Assembly (NCBI RefSeq): GCF_000016425.1
Contig: NC_009380.1
Coordinates: forward strand, 1,492,144 to 1,556,143
Length of the DNA stretch: 64,000 bases
Source of the DNA: Salinispora tropica CNB-440
Lineage (GTDB): Bacteria; Actinomycetota; Actinomycetes; Mycobacteriales; Micromonosporaceae
Reading direction: 5' to 3'
The translations under genes were made by a program, and so were the position numbers. The notes beneath the pieces were generated by a model that saw only the letters and a list, made by a program, of their open reading frames with translations, did not search any database and had not been told where the DNA came from. Shown here piece by piece: positions 1 to 7,891 of the stretch. The number at the start of each line of letters is the position of its first letter. Position 1 is the first letter of the stretch.

Positions 1-1
1 C

Positions 2-346
2 GTCAACCAGCGCTGGAAGGTGTCCGAGGTGCTGGAGGCGGCCTGGGAGTACGCGGCCCGCACGGGACGTCGCGTGTCGATCGAATACGCAATGATCAAG
101 GACGTGAACGACCAGCCGTGGCGAGCCGACCTGCTTGGGCGACTGCTGGCCGACAGGTTGGCCCACGTGAATCTGATCCCGCTCAACCCCACTCCGGGTA
201 GCCGCTGGGATGCGAGCCCGAAGCCGGTTGAACGGGAGTTCGTCCGGCGGTTGCGTGCCGCCGGGGTCTCCACGACAGTGCGGGACACCCGGGGGCGCGA
301 GATCGATGGAGCGTGTGGTCAGCTCGCCGCGGCCGAGGGGCCATGA
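2..346 (+). CDS. rlmN: 23S rRNA (adenine2503-C2)-methyltransferase, C-terminal part (left edge)
   Basis: The frame is open from the window edge ([15 protein letters not shown]...) and ends at a TGA at 344-346, so only the last ~114 residues are present. RlmN is a radical-SAM enzyme that methylates C2 of A2503 in 23S rRNA and A37 in some tRNAs. Visible family signatures are [13 protein letters not shown] and the C-terminal DGACGQLA. The Cys of the latter corresponds to the methyl-carrying Cys355 of E. coli RlmN. The radical-SAM CxxxCxxC motif lies outside the window. The following DivIVA-like gene starts 54 bp downstream with its own ribosome-binding site. Confidence 0.95.
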   Translation, partial: VNQRWKVSEVLEAAWEYAARTGRRVSIEYAMIKDVNDQPWRADLLGRLLADRLAHVNLIPLNPTPGSRWDASPKPVEREFVRRLRAAGVSTTVRDTRGREIDGACGQLAAAEGP

Positions 347-400
347 GAGCGTGGGGGCCGGGGGACCGACCCGGCGGAGTGAACGAGACCAGGAGACATA

Positions 401-1678
401 GTGGCGAGTCAGGGTCAGCGTTTCCGGCGTAAGTCGCTGCGCCGGGGATACAAGGTCGACGAGGTGGATGTCTTCCTCGACCGGGTCGAGGCCACGCTGG
501 CCGGGCAGCCGGTGGGCGCGCCCGTGTCCGCGCAGGAGGTTCACGACGTCGTCTTCCGGGTCCGATTCAACGGCTATGACGAGTGGCAGGTTGATCTTCA
601 CCTCGACCGGGTCGAACGGCAGCTCGCCGACCTGGAGGAGCAGAGCGGTCTCTCGGCGCAGGGCGCCGACCCCCACCTGCCCGACCGGATGGGTCCGCCG
701 GATCGGATGGGTCCGCCGGATCGGATGGGTCCGCCGGATCGGATGGGTCCGCCGGATCGGATGGGTCCGCCGGATCGGATGGGTCCGCCGGATCGGATGG
801 GTCCGCCGGATCGGATGGGTCCGCCGGATCGGATGGGTCCGCCGGATCGGATGGGTCCGCCGGATCGGATGGGTCCGCCCGACCAGCTCGGCCCACCGGA
901 TCGGATGGATCCACCGAGACACGATCGGGGCATTGCCCCGGAACAGCAGCCGATGCCACCCCGGTTGATGCCGGCGCAGCCCGGTGGCCCGTACGGCCGG
1001 CATGACGACACCACTGACTCCATGTCCGGCGGCTACAACGCCCCGCGCGGCGGCTACGAACCGCCGCGCGGTCCGGCCACCCCGCATGGACCCGGTGGCC
1101 CGCCGCGGAGCCCGGCTACCGGCCCCGGCGGCTACGGCCCCGACGAGCTGCGGTTTGACGGGTTCGAGGCCGGTCGGCACGGGCGTGCCGACATGACGAC
1201 CGAGATGCGGATGCCGGAGCGAGGGCGGGAGATCGGCGGTCCGCCTGCGCCGCAGCCTGGTTTCGGTGGCCCGCCGGCCGTCCCCAGCCCGCCCGCGCCG
1301 GCTGGGCCGCCTGCGCCGCAGCCTGGCTTCGGCAGCCCGCCGGCCGTCCCCGGGCCGCCGATGGCGGCTCCGCCCGGGGTGGCTGCTGGTCCGCCGACGG
1401 GGGGTCCGCCCATGGCTGGGCCGCCGGGCAGCGACCTCTATCGGGTCGACCAGATTCGCCGCAGTTTCCAGGTTCGCCGCTTTGGCAGCGGGTACGACCC
1501 GGACCAAGTCGACCGCTTCTTCGACAGCCTGCTCGGCGGTATGCAGGGGCGGAACCCGATGCCGGTGAACCCGCACGACCTGGGCACGCTCCGCTTCGGC
1601 CTGGTGCAGGGCGGCTACTTCGAGGCGGAGGTCGACGCCGCCCTGAAGGACGTGCAGGACGTCCTGCTCGGTCGCTGA
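401..1678 (+). CDS. DivIVA-domain protein with a DRMGPP tandem repeat
   Basis: 425 residues from a GTG with AGGAGA about 5 nt upstream. Short DivIVA-type motifs occur at both ends: residues ~12-29 (RRGYKVDEVDVFLDRV), ~50-70 (FNGYDEWQVDLHLDRV), ~352-378 (FGSGYDPDQVDRFFDSL) and ~393-422 (VQGGYFEAEVDAAL). This matches the actinobacterial DivIVA-repeat proteins, which are related to the polar-growth scaffold Wag31/DivIVA. Residues 95-172 are 13 copies of a six-residue unit (11 exact DRMGPP, then DQLGPP and DRMDPP). A Pro/Gly-rich linker follows (~173-345). The architecture suggests paired DivIVA modules joined by a long disordered linker. A cell-pole or division role is inferred only. Confidence 0.85.
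   Translation: MASQGQRFRRKSLRRGYKVDEVDVFLDRVEATLAGQPVGAPVSAQEVHDVVFRVRFNGYDEWQVDLHLDRVERQLADLEEQSGLSAQGADPHLPDRMGPPDRMGPPDRMGPPDRMGPPDRMGPPDRMGPPDRMGPPDRMGPPDRMGPPDRMGPPDRMGPPDQLGPPDRMDPPRHDRGIAPEQQPMPPRLMPAQPGGPYGRHDDTTDSMSGGYNAPRGGYEPPRGPATPHGPGGPPRSPATGPGGYGPDELRFDGFEAGRHGRADMTTEMRMPERGREIGGPPAPQPGFGGPPAVPSPPAPAGPPAPQPGFGSPPAVPGPPMAAPPGVAAGPPTGGPPMAGPPGSDLYRVDQIRRSFQVRRFGSGYDPDQVDRFFDSLLGGMQGRNPMPVNPHDLGTLRFGLVQGGYFEAEVDAALKDVQDVLLGR
683..916 (+). repeat. 18-bp in-frame tandem repeat (13 units)
   Basis: Eleven consecutive 18-bp units at 683-880 encode DRMGPP. Units 2-10 are identical at the nucleotide level (GATCGGATGGGTCCGCCG); unit 1 (GAC for GAT) and unit 11 (final C) each differ by one base. 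Two diverged units follow at 881-916. Synonymous uniformity shows recent expansion, so copy number is probably variable between strains. Confidence 0.97.
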
Positions 1679-1687
1679 CCCCAGAAA

Positions 1688-1732
1688 CGCCGTGGCCCGC
1701 TCCCTAGAGTTGTAGGGAACGGGCCACGGCGG
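1688..1732 (+). terminator. Hairpin terminator between convergent genes
   Basis: A long inverted repeat (CGCCGTGGCCCG...CGGGCCACGGCG, extended by TCCCT/AGGGA, one mismatch) lies just after the DivIVA-like stop codon. It also lies before the 3' end of the convergent DUF2631 gene. No U-tract follows, which is usual in actinobacteria, and it can serve both directions. Confidence 0.75.
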
Positions 1733-1750
1733 TGTGGCTGGCTGTGCGGG

Positions 1751-1972
1751 TTACGGGCGAAGCCCGTTGCGCCGGAGCACGGTGTCACCGACGACGATGG
1801 CCAGCAGCAGGACGGCGAGGCCGATCAGCCAGATGTCCTCGACCCTGCCCTCGTGGTTACCGCAGAGCATTGCCAGCAGCGACAGCGCGACGACCACCGC
1901 GCCGATCCGTCCGGACCTGCGGTGCCCGGGCTTGTGCTGGTCCGGAGACGTAACCGGCTCGCTTCCTGCCAC
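1751..1972 (-). CDS. Small DUF2631-type membrane protein
   Basis: 73 residues. The GTG at 1972 was chosen because GGGAAGGACC lies just upstream on the minus strand; the open frame extends further but has no plausible start signal. The N-terminal part is hydrophilic (AGSEPVTSPDQHKPGHR). Two hydrophobic segments follow (~IGAVVVALSLLAMLCG and IWLIGLAVLLLAIVVGD), separated by NHEGRVED, with a basic C-terminus RRNGLRP. This looks like the actinobacterial DUF2631 family, whose function is unknown. It converges on the DivIVA-like gene across a shared hairpin. Confidence 0.8.
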   Translation of the reverse strand: MAGSEPVTSPDQHKPGHRRSGRIGAVVVALSLLAMLCGNHEGRVEDIWLIGLAVLLLAIVVGDTVLRRNGLRP

Positions 1973-2216
1973 TGTCGGTCCTTCCCTCGTGATCTGATCC
2001 GTGGTCAAGTCTGGCACGCCTCGTACCGGCCTCGGCGCTGGGTCCGACCATCTCCCGGACCGGAAGCTGTGGGAACACCGGGTGCCCGTGCAGGCCGGCG
2101 CGCAGGGGCGTTGTCGCCCATGGACCGGCACTACCGGCGTCGCGGCGCGGTGGCCAGAGTGGCTCCGGTAGGTTCTGACATGAACCTTGTTTCGTGTCTG
2201 TTGAGGGGGAACTGCG

Positions 2217-3806
2217 GTGCGAGTGACCGGTACCGGGCACGCCAGCATGCGGATCGATACTCCCGCGGGGAGTATCCTGTGCGACCCGTGGGTCAACCCG
2301 GCGTACTTCGCCTCGTGGTTTCCGTTCCCCGACAACTCCCAACTCGACTGGGCAGCGCTGGGTGACGTTGACTACCTCTACGTCTCGCACCTGCACCGAG
2401 ACCACTTCGACGCGGCGCACCTCAAGCGGTACGTGTCGAAGCGGGCTACCGTGCTGCTGCCCGCCTTTCCGACCTCGGAGATGGAAAACGAGCTTCGGGA
2501 GCTGGGCTTCACCCGGTTCCTGAAGGCGCCGAACGAGGAGGTCGTCGACCTGGGTGGCGGCCTGAAGGTGATGATCCAGGCGCTGACCAGCCCGACCGAT
2601 GGGCCGATTGGGGACTCGTCGCTCTGGGTGGAGCACGACGGGGTCCGGCTGCTCAACCAGAACGACGCCCGCCCCACCGACCTCAGCGTCTTCACCGAGC
2701 TGGGCCACGTACACGCGCACATGCTTCAGTTCTCCGGTGCGATCTGGTATCCCATGGTCTACGAGCTGCCGAACGCCGCCAAGACCGCGTTCGGCAAGCA
2801 GAAGCGGGAGCGGCAGTTCGATCGGACCTGGCGCTACATCGACGACCTGAAGGCCGACCACGTCTTCCCGATCGCCGGCCCGCCGTGCTTCCTCGACGAC
2901 GCGCTGTGGCAGTTCAACGACATCCACGGCGACGAGGGCAACATCTTCCCCGATCAGTCGGTCTTTCTGGAGGAGTACGCCAAGGTCGGCGGCACCAACG
3001 GGGTGGTGTTGCTGCCGGGCAGCGTCGCCGAGGTCACCGCCGACGGCTGCGAGACCACCCATCCGGTGCCGGTGGCGGAGTTCTTCGCCAACAAGGTCGC
3101 CCACCTCGAAGAGATGCGGGAGCGCAAGCGGCCGATCATCGCGGCGGAGAAGGCGTCCTGGCGGCACCCGGAGATCGACGTCCTGGGGGAGATGCAGCGC
3201 CGCATCGAGCCGTTGCTGAACGAGTCGATCTATCTGGCCAAGGGGGTTGGCGGCCCGGTCCGCTTCGACCTGGTCGATGGTGACGACGCGGGTACGGAGA
3301 CCGTCGAATCCATCGTGGTGGACTTCCCCGGCAAACAGGTCCGTCCGTACGCCGACGAGAAGGTGCGCTACCGGTTCCGCACCGAGCGGGCGCTGATCGA
3401 GCACCTGCTGCACATCGGCGAGGTCGACTGGGTCAACTCGCTCTTCCTGTCCTGCCGATTTTCCGCGGCGCGGATCGGCCAGTACAACGAGTTCGTCTAC
3501 GCCTTCTTCAAGTGCCTGTCCCAGGAGCGGTTGCAGTACGCCGAGGGCTGGTACGACGAGCACGAGCGGGCGGTCGACGCGGAGGACATCACCCTCGGTG
3601 ACTGGGTGGTGCAGCGGCGTTGCCCGCATCTCAAGGCGGACCTGAGCCGGTTCGGCATCGTGGCAGACGATCAGCTGACCTGCCAGCTGCACGGTTGGCG
3701 CTTCGACCTGGCCAGCGGGCGGTGCCTGACCAGCGTCGGCCACAAGATCCGTGCCCAGCGCGCCGACGAGGAGACCCCCGCGCCGGTCATCGAGACGACG
3801 ACCTGA
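2217..3806 (+). CDS. Metallo-beta-lactamase-fold hydrolase with C-terminal Rieske [2Fe-2S] domain
   Basis: 529 residues from a GTG with GAGGGGGA upstream. The N-terminal half has an MBL fold of UlaG type, with metal motif HLHRDHFD at ~59-66 and strand motifs GTGHASMRID and SILCDPW. The C-terminus carries a Rieske cluster site: C-x-H (CPH, Cys469) and C-x2-H (CQLH, Cys489), ending QLHGWRFDLASGRCL. The combination resembles the architecture of CMP-sialic acid hydroxylase-like proteins with domain order reversed. The substrate is unknown. An oxygenase role is possible but not shown, because no separate mononuclear iron site is evident. The next gene is convergent, 27 bp away. Confidence 0.85.
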   Translation: MRVTGTGHASMRIDTPAGSILCDPWVNPAYFASWFPFPDNSQLDWAALGDVDYLYVSHLHRDHFDAAHLKRYVSKRATVLLPAFPTSEMENELRELGFTRFLKAPNEEVVDLGGGLKVMIQALTSPTDGPIGDSSLWVEHDGVRLLNQNDARPTDLSVFTELGHVHAHMLQFSGAIWYPMVYELPNAAKTAFGKQKRERQFDRTWRYIDDLKADHVFPIAGPPCFLDDALWQFNDIHGDEGNIFPDQSVFLEEYAKVGGTNGVVLLPGSVAEVTADGCETTHPVPVAEFFANKVAHLEEMRERKRPIIAAEKASWRHPEIDVLGEMQRRIEPLLNESIYLAKGVGGPVRFDLVDGDDAGTETVESIVVDFPGKQVRPYADEKVRYRFRTERALIEHLLHIGEVDWVNSLFLSCRFSAARIGQYNEFVYAFFKCLSQERLQYAEGWYDEHERAVDAEDITLGDWVVQRRCPHLKADLSRFGIVADDQLTCQLHGWRFDLASGRCLTSVGHKIRAQRADEETPAPVIETTT

Positions 3807-3833
3807 TCCCCGGCCCGGCCACCCGGCGCGATC

Positions 3834-5429
3834 TCACCGTCCGAGGTCGGTGAGGATGCGCTGGGCGGCGTTGTGGCCGGACGCGCCGATGACACTGCCG
3901 GCCGGATGACAGCCGGCGCTGCCCGCGTACACGCCGTCGATCCCGGTGGCGTACGGCATTCGGTCGATGAACGACACGGTGTTGTCGACGTGGTGGATGT
4001 GCCCGCCGGTGATGCCGAAGTGCGCCTCGATGCCGGGTGGGGCCAGCGGTACGGCGTCGGCGATCAGGGCCCCGGTGCCCGGGGCGTACCGTTCGCAGAT
4101 CGCCACCAGCCGCGCCACGTACCCGGGCAGTGCCTCTTCCCAGGTGGTGCCCGCCAATTCGTACGGCACCGACTGCACGAAGAGCGCCGACGAGTGGTGC
4201 CCGGCGTCGTCGGAGAGCGTCGGGTCGACGGTGGTGTGCAGGTACCACTCGATCGTCGGCTCCTGCGGCAGCCGCCCGGCCCGCACGTCGGCCCACATCG
4301 CGCGCAGCCCTGCCAGCGGCGCCTCGCGGGCAGCCCCGGGGGCGGAGCCGGGCAGCAGGTGGATGGTGGACCCGAACGGGCTGGGGGCGTCTGCCGGTAG
4401 GCAGGAGAAGCGCGGCAACCCGGTCAGCGCCAGGTTGAGCTTGAGCGTGGTGCCGGGTCGGCGGACCGCGGTCATCCGGTCGGAAAGCGACGTCGGGAGC
4501 GCACCGGCGGGGAGCAGCTCCATCAGCCGGTACGGGTCGCAGGCCCCCAGCACCACGGACGCGTCGACGATCTGCCCATCGGCGAGCCGGACACCGGAGG
4601 CGACGCCCCCGTCGAGGGTGATCGCGCCGACCGGCGTACCGGTGCGGATCGTCGCGCCGGCGGCGCGCGCGGCGTCGGCGAAGGTCCGGGAGACGGTGCC
4701 CATGCCCCCCTTGGCGATCATCCAGGTGCCGTCGGAGCCGGGAATTCTGCACATGTTGTGGACCAGGAAGTTGTGCCCGGTGCCGGGGTCGTCCGGGCCG
4801 GCGTTGACCCCGGAGAGGCCGTCGGTCACCGCGTACATGCTGACCAGCAGCTCGGAGTGGAAGTCGAAGCGGGCCAGATAGTCGACGACCGAGCCGCGAA
4901 CCAGGTCGACGAAGATCTGGCGCAGCGTCGGCCGGACGTACCGTTCGGCGGTCTCCTCGACCGGTAGCGGTTCGGCCAGCCAGGCCGGCGCGAGGTCCGC
5001 GCGCAGCGCGGCCAGCTCGGCCTGGAGCGCGGCGTCGGCGGCGACATCGGCGGGGGAGAAGAACTCGGCGAACTGCCGCCGGGTCGCGCTCGCGTCACCG
5101 CCGAAAAGCAGGTACGGCGAGCCGGGCCCGCCCGGGGTGGGCAGGAAGTAGTGCGGGTCGCGCCGCAGCACCGGGATGCGGACGTCGAGCCGGGCGAGCA
5201 GCTCCGGGGGCATCAGCCCGAGCAGGTAGGACCCGGTGGAGTGGCGCAGCTCCGGCACCCGGGGAAACGGCGTCTCGGTGCGGGCCGCGCCACCGACCAC
5301 GTCGGCCGCCTCCAGCACCAGCACGTCCAGCCCGGCTCGGGCCAGCAGGATCGCCGACACCAGCCCGTTGTGCCCGGCGCCGACGACGGCGACATCCACC
5401 CGCCGCGGGAGCCCGTTCCGCCGATCCAT
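3834..5429 (-). CDS. FAD-dependent oxidoreductase, phytoene dehydrogenase/PYROXD2-like
   Basis: 531 residues with ATG at 5429. The N-terminus has a Rossmann dinucleotide motif (VAVVGAGHNGLVSAILLARAG, Gly17/19/22) followed by LEAADVVGGAARTE, typical of CrtI/amine-oxidase-like flavoproteins. The C-terminus has GIDGVYAGSAGCHPAGSVIGASGHNAA, the second FAD-binding region of this group. The length agrees with the family (~520-540). No carotenoid genes are nearby, so an actual role in carotenoid desaturation is unlikely and the substrate is not predictable. Its start lies about 100 bp from the edge of the toxin-module array. Confidence 0.88.
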   Translation of the reverse strand: MDRRNGLPRRVDVAVVGAGHNGLVSAILLARAGLDVLVLEAADVVGGAARTETPFPRVPELRHSTGSYLLGLMPPELLARLDVRIPVLRRDPHYFLPTPGGPGSPYLLFGGDASATRRQFAEFFSPADVAADAALQAELAALRADLAPAWLAEPLPVEETAERYVRPTLRQIFVDLVRGSVVDYLARFDFHSELLVSMYAVTDGLSGVNAGPDDPGTGHNFLVHNMCRIPGSDGTWMIAKGGMGTVSRTFADAARAAGATIRTGTPVGAITLDGGVASGVRLADGQIVDASVVLGACDPYRLMELLPAGALPTSLSDRMTAVRRPGTTLKLNLALTGLPRFSCLPADAPSPFGSTIHLLPGSAPGAAREAPLAGLRAMWADVRAGRLPQEPTIEWYLHTTVDPTLSDDAGHHSSALFVQSVPYELAGTTWEEALPGYVARLVAICERYAPGTGALIADAVPLAPPGIEAHFGITGGHIHHVDNTVSFIDRMPYATGIDGVYAGSAGCHPAGSVIGASGHNAAQRILTDLGR

Positions 5430-5544
5430 GTAGCGAAGATAGCCGTCGATCTGCTCCAGGTCACCCCCCGGGCGCCGGGTTGGAGTTGGTCTCCGGCCAG
5501 TGGATTCCGTAGGGGACGTCGCCTTCGGGGGCGTTGCCGCTAAT

Positions 5545-5982
5545 TAAGGCGGCGAAGTGCGGCGCCAAGGTTGCCGGCTGCGGCGTCAATTGCTTGCCGG
5601 CGACACGAACGCCCTACTGGCAGACGGAAGTACGTCTGGCAGACGGAAGTACCCAGCCGATCAAGGACATCAAGGGTCGGCGACCTGGTATGCGCCAACG
5701 ATCCCGAAGCCGGTGAAGAAGGCTCCCGTGAGACAGCCCGTCTCTGGGTCCATGAGGACCAACTGATCGACCTTGACGTTGCCGGTGGCGACGTCACGAT
5801 ATCTGAGGACCACCCGTTCTGGAGCGAGACTGACCGGCAGTGGCAGGACGCCCAGGACCTAGACCTGGTGACCTACTCCGCACCGCAACCGGCAAGACGC
5901 TCGCCGTGGTTGGCCTCGAGCGGGCCGCTACCAACACGGCGCGGTCTACACCCTCACGGTCGCTGACATCCACACGTACTAT
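5545..5982 (+). pseudogene. Decayed HINT (pretoxin) domain of a polymorphic toxin
   Basis: Pieces of one HINT domain occur in order but in different frames: GVNC and LLAGDTNALLADGST; LADGSTQPIKDIK; VGDLVCANDPEAGEEGS, ITISEDHPFWSETDRQWQ-like and LIDLDV; TGKTLAVVGLERA; then GAVYTLTVADIHTYYV leading into the next feature. At least four frameshifts separate them. HINT domains of this type release the C-terminal toxin from large secreted proteins. Nothing upstream encodes a carrier; the neighbouring gene is on the opposite strand. This is the only copy in the window with more than the final strand of the HINT domain. Confidence 0.8.
5617..5654 (+). repeat. 19-bp tandem duplication breaking the HINT frame
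   Basis: CTGGCAGACGGAAGTAC occurs at 5617-5633 and again at 5636-5652, giving a 19-nt unit repeated twice with two end mismatches. The insertion is not a multiple of three, duplicates the codons LADGST and contributes one of the frameshifts in the HINT remnant. Confidence 0.9.
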
Positions 5983-6294
5983 GTGATAGCCGGCAACACC
6001 CCGGTCCTCGTGCACAATACTGGTCCATGTGATGTATCCAAGTATGACGATATAACTACGGGTGGAAGTAAGCAAAATCGTCTTACGAATGTCACGCATA
6101 CTGAGTTTGGAGATAATCTGGTAGCCAACGGATTTAGCCGTACCGCGTCGGCGGACGGTAAGGTGCTGATCTATCGGAAAGACGGGGTGAAATACACCGT
6201 CCGGGAGAAGGCAGATTCGTACACCGGGTGGACGGCTGAATATTTTCCCGCCGGCTCAAAGGGGTCAACCTTGAAGATTAGGCTTGGTGGTTGA
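5983..6294 (+). CDS. Displaced toxin module 1: HINT tail plus unknown C-terminal toxin domain
   Basis: The frame continues the HINT terminus (HTYYVIAGNTPVLVHN, HTYYV being just upstream of the GTG) and then an ~85-residue domain starting at TGPCDVSKYDD and ending TLKIRLGG. I do not recognise the family. It is small, basic and beta-rich by eye, as expected of a nuclease-type toxin tip. There is no ribosome-binding site, so this is probably not translated on its own and represents a silent tip. Base composition is clearly less G+C-rich than the flanking genes. Its stop overlaps the following immunity-gene start. Confidence 0.65.
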   Translation: MIAGNTPVLVHNTGPCDVSKYDDITTGGSKQNRLTNVTHTEFGDNLVANGFSRTASADGKVLIYRKDGVKYTVREKADSYTGWTAEYFPAGSKGSTLKIRLGG

Positions 6295-6893
6295 TAGTGA
6301 CTGGTGTATTGACGAGCGGTCGTGCGGAGTATGAACGCGTTCGGACGCTAGTCGGTTCGGTGTTTGCCCTGGACTTGCGACTCCCGGATATGGTGTTCAG
6401 GAAGCCGGGCCTGAACACTGTATTCGCGGAATTCGAGGTCGCTATGTCGGGCGAATTTTGGCCTGTCATCCAGGCTATGACGAGGGCCCACGGTGACAAG
6501 TCGGTGCACGTACTTGTTCTCGATCCTGATCCTGAGCACTACTACTTACGACATTACGGTAAGTATGAAGCTGCCACCATCGGAATCGATGCGAGCGAAG
6601 ACGAGTATTGGGGACTGATTAGTGACGAGCCAGACGGCGACCCTACCGGCGCAATTGTCTTCTCGGCAAATGTTGTGGCTATCGTTGGTGACTCAAGAAA
6701 GTGGGGTTGCTGGGGGGAGAAAGGGCTGGAGGTTATGGCGATCCAAGGCCTACCCGAAAAAGACAATTCGGATCTGCGAATTCCGTTGCTGGCGGTGCAG
6801 GATGCTGTTAGCACCTTTGTCGCCTTAAGCTATTGGAGAACTTTAGTCCCTCCAGAAATTTCGTCAAATCTTATATCGAAATATGGAAATTGA
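6291..6893 (+). CDS. Putative immunity protein for toxin module 1
   Basis: About 200 residues. The start could be TTG 6291 (4-nt overlap with the toxin stop) or GTG 6297. I do not recognise the domain. It is acidic (runs such as LDPDPEHYY, IDASEDEYW, SDEPDGDPTG), as expected for a soluble immunity protein. Its position directly behind a toxin tip with overlapping stop/start is the main evidence for the assignment. Base composition is lower in G+C than core genes, suggesting transfer together with the toxin. A hairpin terminator within repeat R2 follows at 7009-7032. Confidence 0.65.
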   Translation: MIVTGVLTSGRAEYERVRTLVGSVFALDLRLPDMVFRKPGLNTVFAEFEVAMSGEFWPVIQAMTRAHGDKSVHVLVLDPDPEHYYLRHYGKYEAATIGIDASEDEYWGLISDEPDGDPTGAIVFSANVVAIVGDSRKWGCWGEKGLEVMAIQGLPEKDNSDLRIPLLAVQDAVSTFVALSYWRTLVPPEISSNLISKYGN

Positions 6894-6970
6894 TATTGAA
6901 ATTGATGTGAGTGGAATCACTGTCCCGGCCAACGGAGTGTCCAGTTGGAGTCAGTGGCTCGGTTTGGTGG

Positions 6971-7060
6971 GCATGCGCGCGGAGCCGGGACGGCTGTAGC
7001 GCGTGCGGACGGCCCGGCTTCGGCCGGGCCGTTTCTTGATTTAGTGAAGCAGTTTTGGGT
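6971..7060 (+). repeat. R2 module-end repeat, partial copy
   Basis: The sequence from GCATGCGCGC to about AGCAGTTTTG corresponds, with substitutions, to the first part of the R2 copies at 8690 and 9979. Shared pieces are ACGGCTGTAGCGCGTGCG, a GC hairpin, and CTTGAT...GAGCAGTTTTG-like text. It follows the immunity gene of module 1. The stretch from here to 7386 has no convincing gene. Confidence 0.75.
7009..7032 (+). terminator. Perfect TTCG-loop hairpin terminator after module 1
   Basis: A 10-bp perfect stem (ACGGCCCGGC / GCCGGGCCGT) closes a TTCG tetraloop and is followed by TTCTTG. It lies about 115 bp after the immunity gene of module 1 and recurs in variant form after other modules. Confidence 0.8.
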
Positions 7061-7386
7061 AGGACCTATTTCGTGAGTCGCATTCTACTGGTTGTTTCTG
7101 AACAAGCTTCGGTCGTCTTGGCTGCTCTGGGTGGCGCGGTGGCGGGTGGGCGCCGTCAGGTGCCTGTCCGGTGTCGGCGTCTGCGGGGCCGCGAGTGGGC
7201 TCCGGGGTCAAGGGGCGCCTGTAGGGCGGTCGCAGGCGGCGCGTAGTGCCCTTGAGGCCGGAGGGGTGGCCCTCGTATGCTCGCGCCGCCCATAAGTCGT
7301 CGTTTGCGGCTGGACCGGCTGTCTAAGAAGAGGGTGTCGAGGGCGCCCAACTGGGACGCTCCTGACACCTTCGGCCTGCCGTGGCG

Positions 7387-7577
7387 TGCGCTGGTATCTG
7401 TCCGTGTTGCCGTCACCGTTGCCGTCAACCAGGTCCTGCGCCGAGAGTCTACAGGGTTCCGGTCGATGAAAGCCCAGGTAAACGACATGCCATCGTAGGT
7501 CACTTTTCGTGCTGGCCGTGAGAATGCCACACGTACTATGTGGTTGCCGGCAACGCGCCGGTGCTGGTGCACAATAC
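7387..7577 (+). repeat. R1a module-start repeat, copy 1 (contains the 24-nt element at 7406-7429)
   Basis: About 190 bp closely similar to 11540-11733. It begins TGCGCTGGTATCTGTCC, contains a 24-nt element made of two GTTGCCGTC half-units 12 nt apart (7406-7429), continues with CGGTCGATGAA...CGACATGCC, and ends in the HINT-tail codons. It marks the left boundary of module 2. Confidence 0.88.
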
Positions 7578-7884
7578 GGGCGGCTGTCCGAGGAACACCA
7601 AGGGACAATTCACATCCGGCGAAAACGTGGATGCCGCACGCGGTAGACTTACGCATCAAAACTATCGAACGGCCCTGGGAGAAGGATACGACTACGAATT
7701 TACTCTTCCAAGTGGCCGACGGCCTGACGCAATCGACTGGAATAATCGCGTCGTCCGTGAATTAAAGTCAGATGCAGCCAGCAGTCAGGCGGCTGGTCGT
7801 CGCCAGTTGGCCGACTATGTATCGGAGTTGGAACAGATGACGGGCCAGAGATGGACCGGTGTTCTCGACACCTATTCGAGGTAA
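7540..7884 (+). CDS. Displaced toxin module 2: HINT tail plus PD-(D/E)XK nuclease-type toxin
   Basis: The frame carries HTYYVVAGNAPVLVHN (7528-7575), then ~100 residues. The core is LPSGRRPDAIDWNNRVVRELK, followed by GRRQLADYVSELEQMTGQRW and GVLDTYS. The D...ELK arrangement is the active-site pattern of restriction-endonuclease-fold (Tox-REase) toxin tips, which cleave DNA or RNA. The catalytic residues look intact. There is no start signal of its own upstream, so expression would need fusion to a carrier gene. The following gene begins 7 nt after the stop, with AAGGATCT as its ribosome-binding site, and is the expected immunity partner. Confidence 0.78.
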   Translation: MVAGNAPVLVHNTGGCPRNTKGQFTSGENVDAARGRLTHQNYRTALGEGYDYEFTLPSGRRPDAIDWNNRVVRELKSDAASSQAAGRRQLADYVSELEQMTGQRWTGVLDTYSR

Positions 7885-7891
7885 GGATCTA

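Noticed and set aside
683-916. The regular 18-bp repeats as a CRISPR array
   Set aside because: The units are contiguous without spacers, in frame within a coding gene, and no cas genes are present.
598-1023. Repetitive open frames (SGGPIR or SDPADP units) on the minus strand and in another plus frame across the 18-bp repeat
   Set aside because: They are products of an 18-bp repeat that is open in all frames. The frame with DivIVA motifs, a ribosome-binding site and normal ends is the real one.
1857-3743. A 628-codon minus-strand open frame opposite the MBL/Rieske gene
   Set aside because: It is an antisense shadow of a high-G+C gene with low-complexity Arg/Val/Asp composition and no family motif.
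5545-6030. The HINT remnant as a self-splicing intein
   Set aside because: No host protein is interrupted, the C-terminal PVLVHN leads into a toxin tip, and the pattern recurs with different tips.
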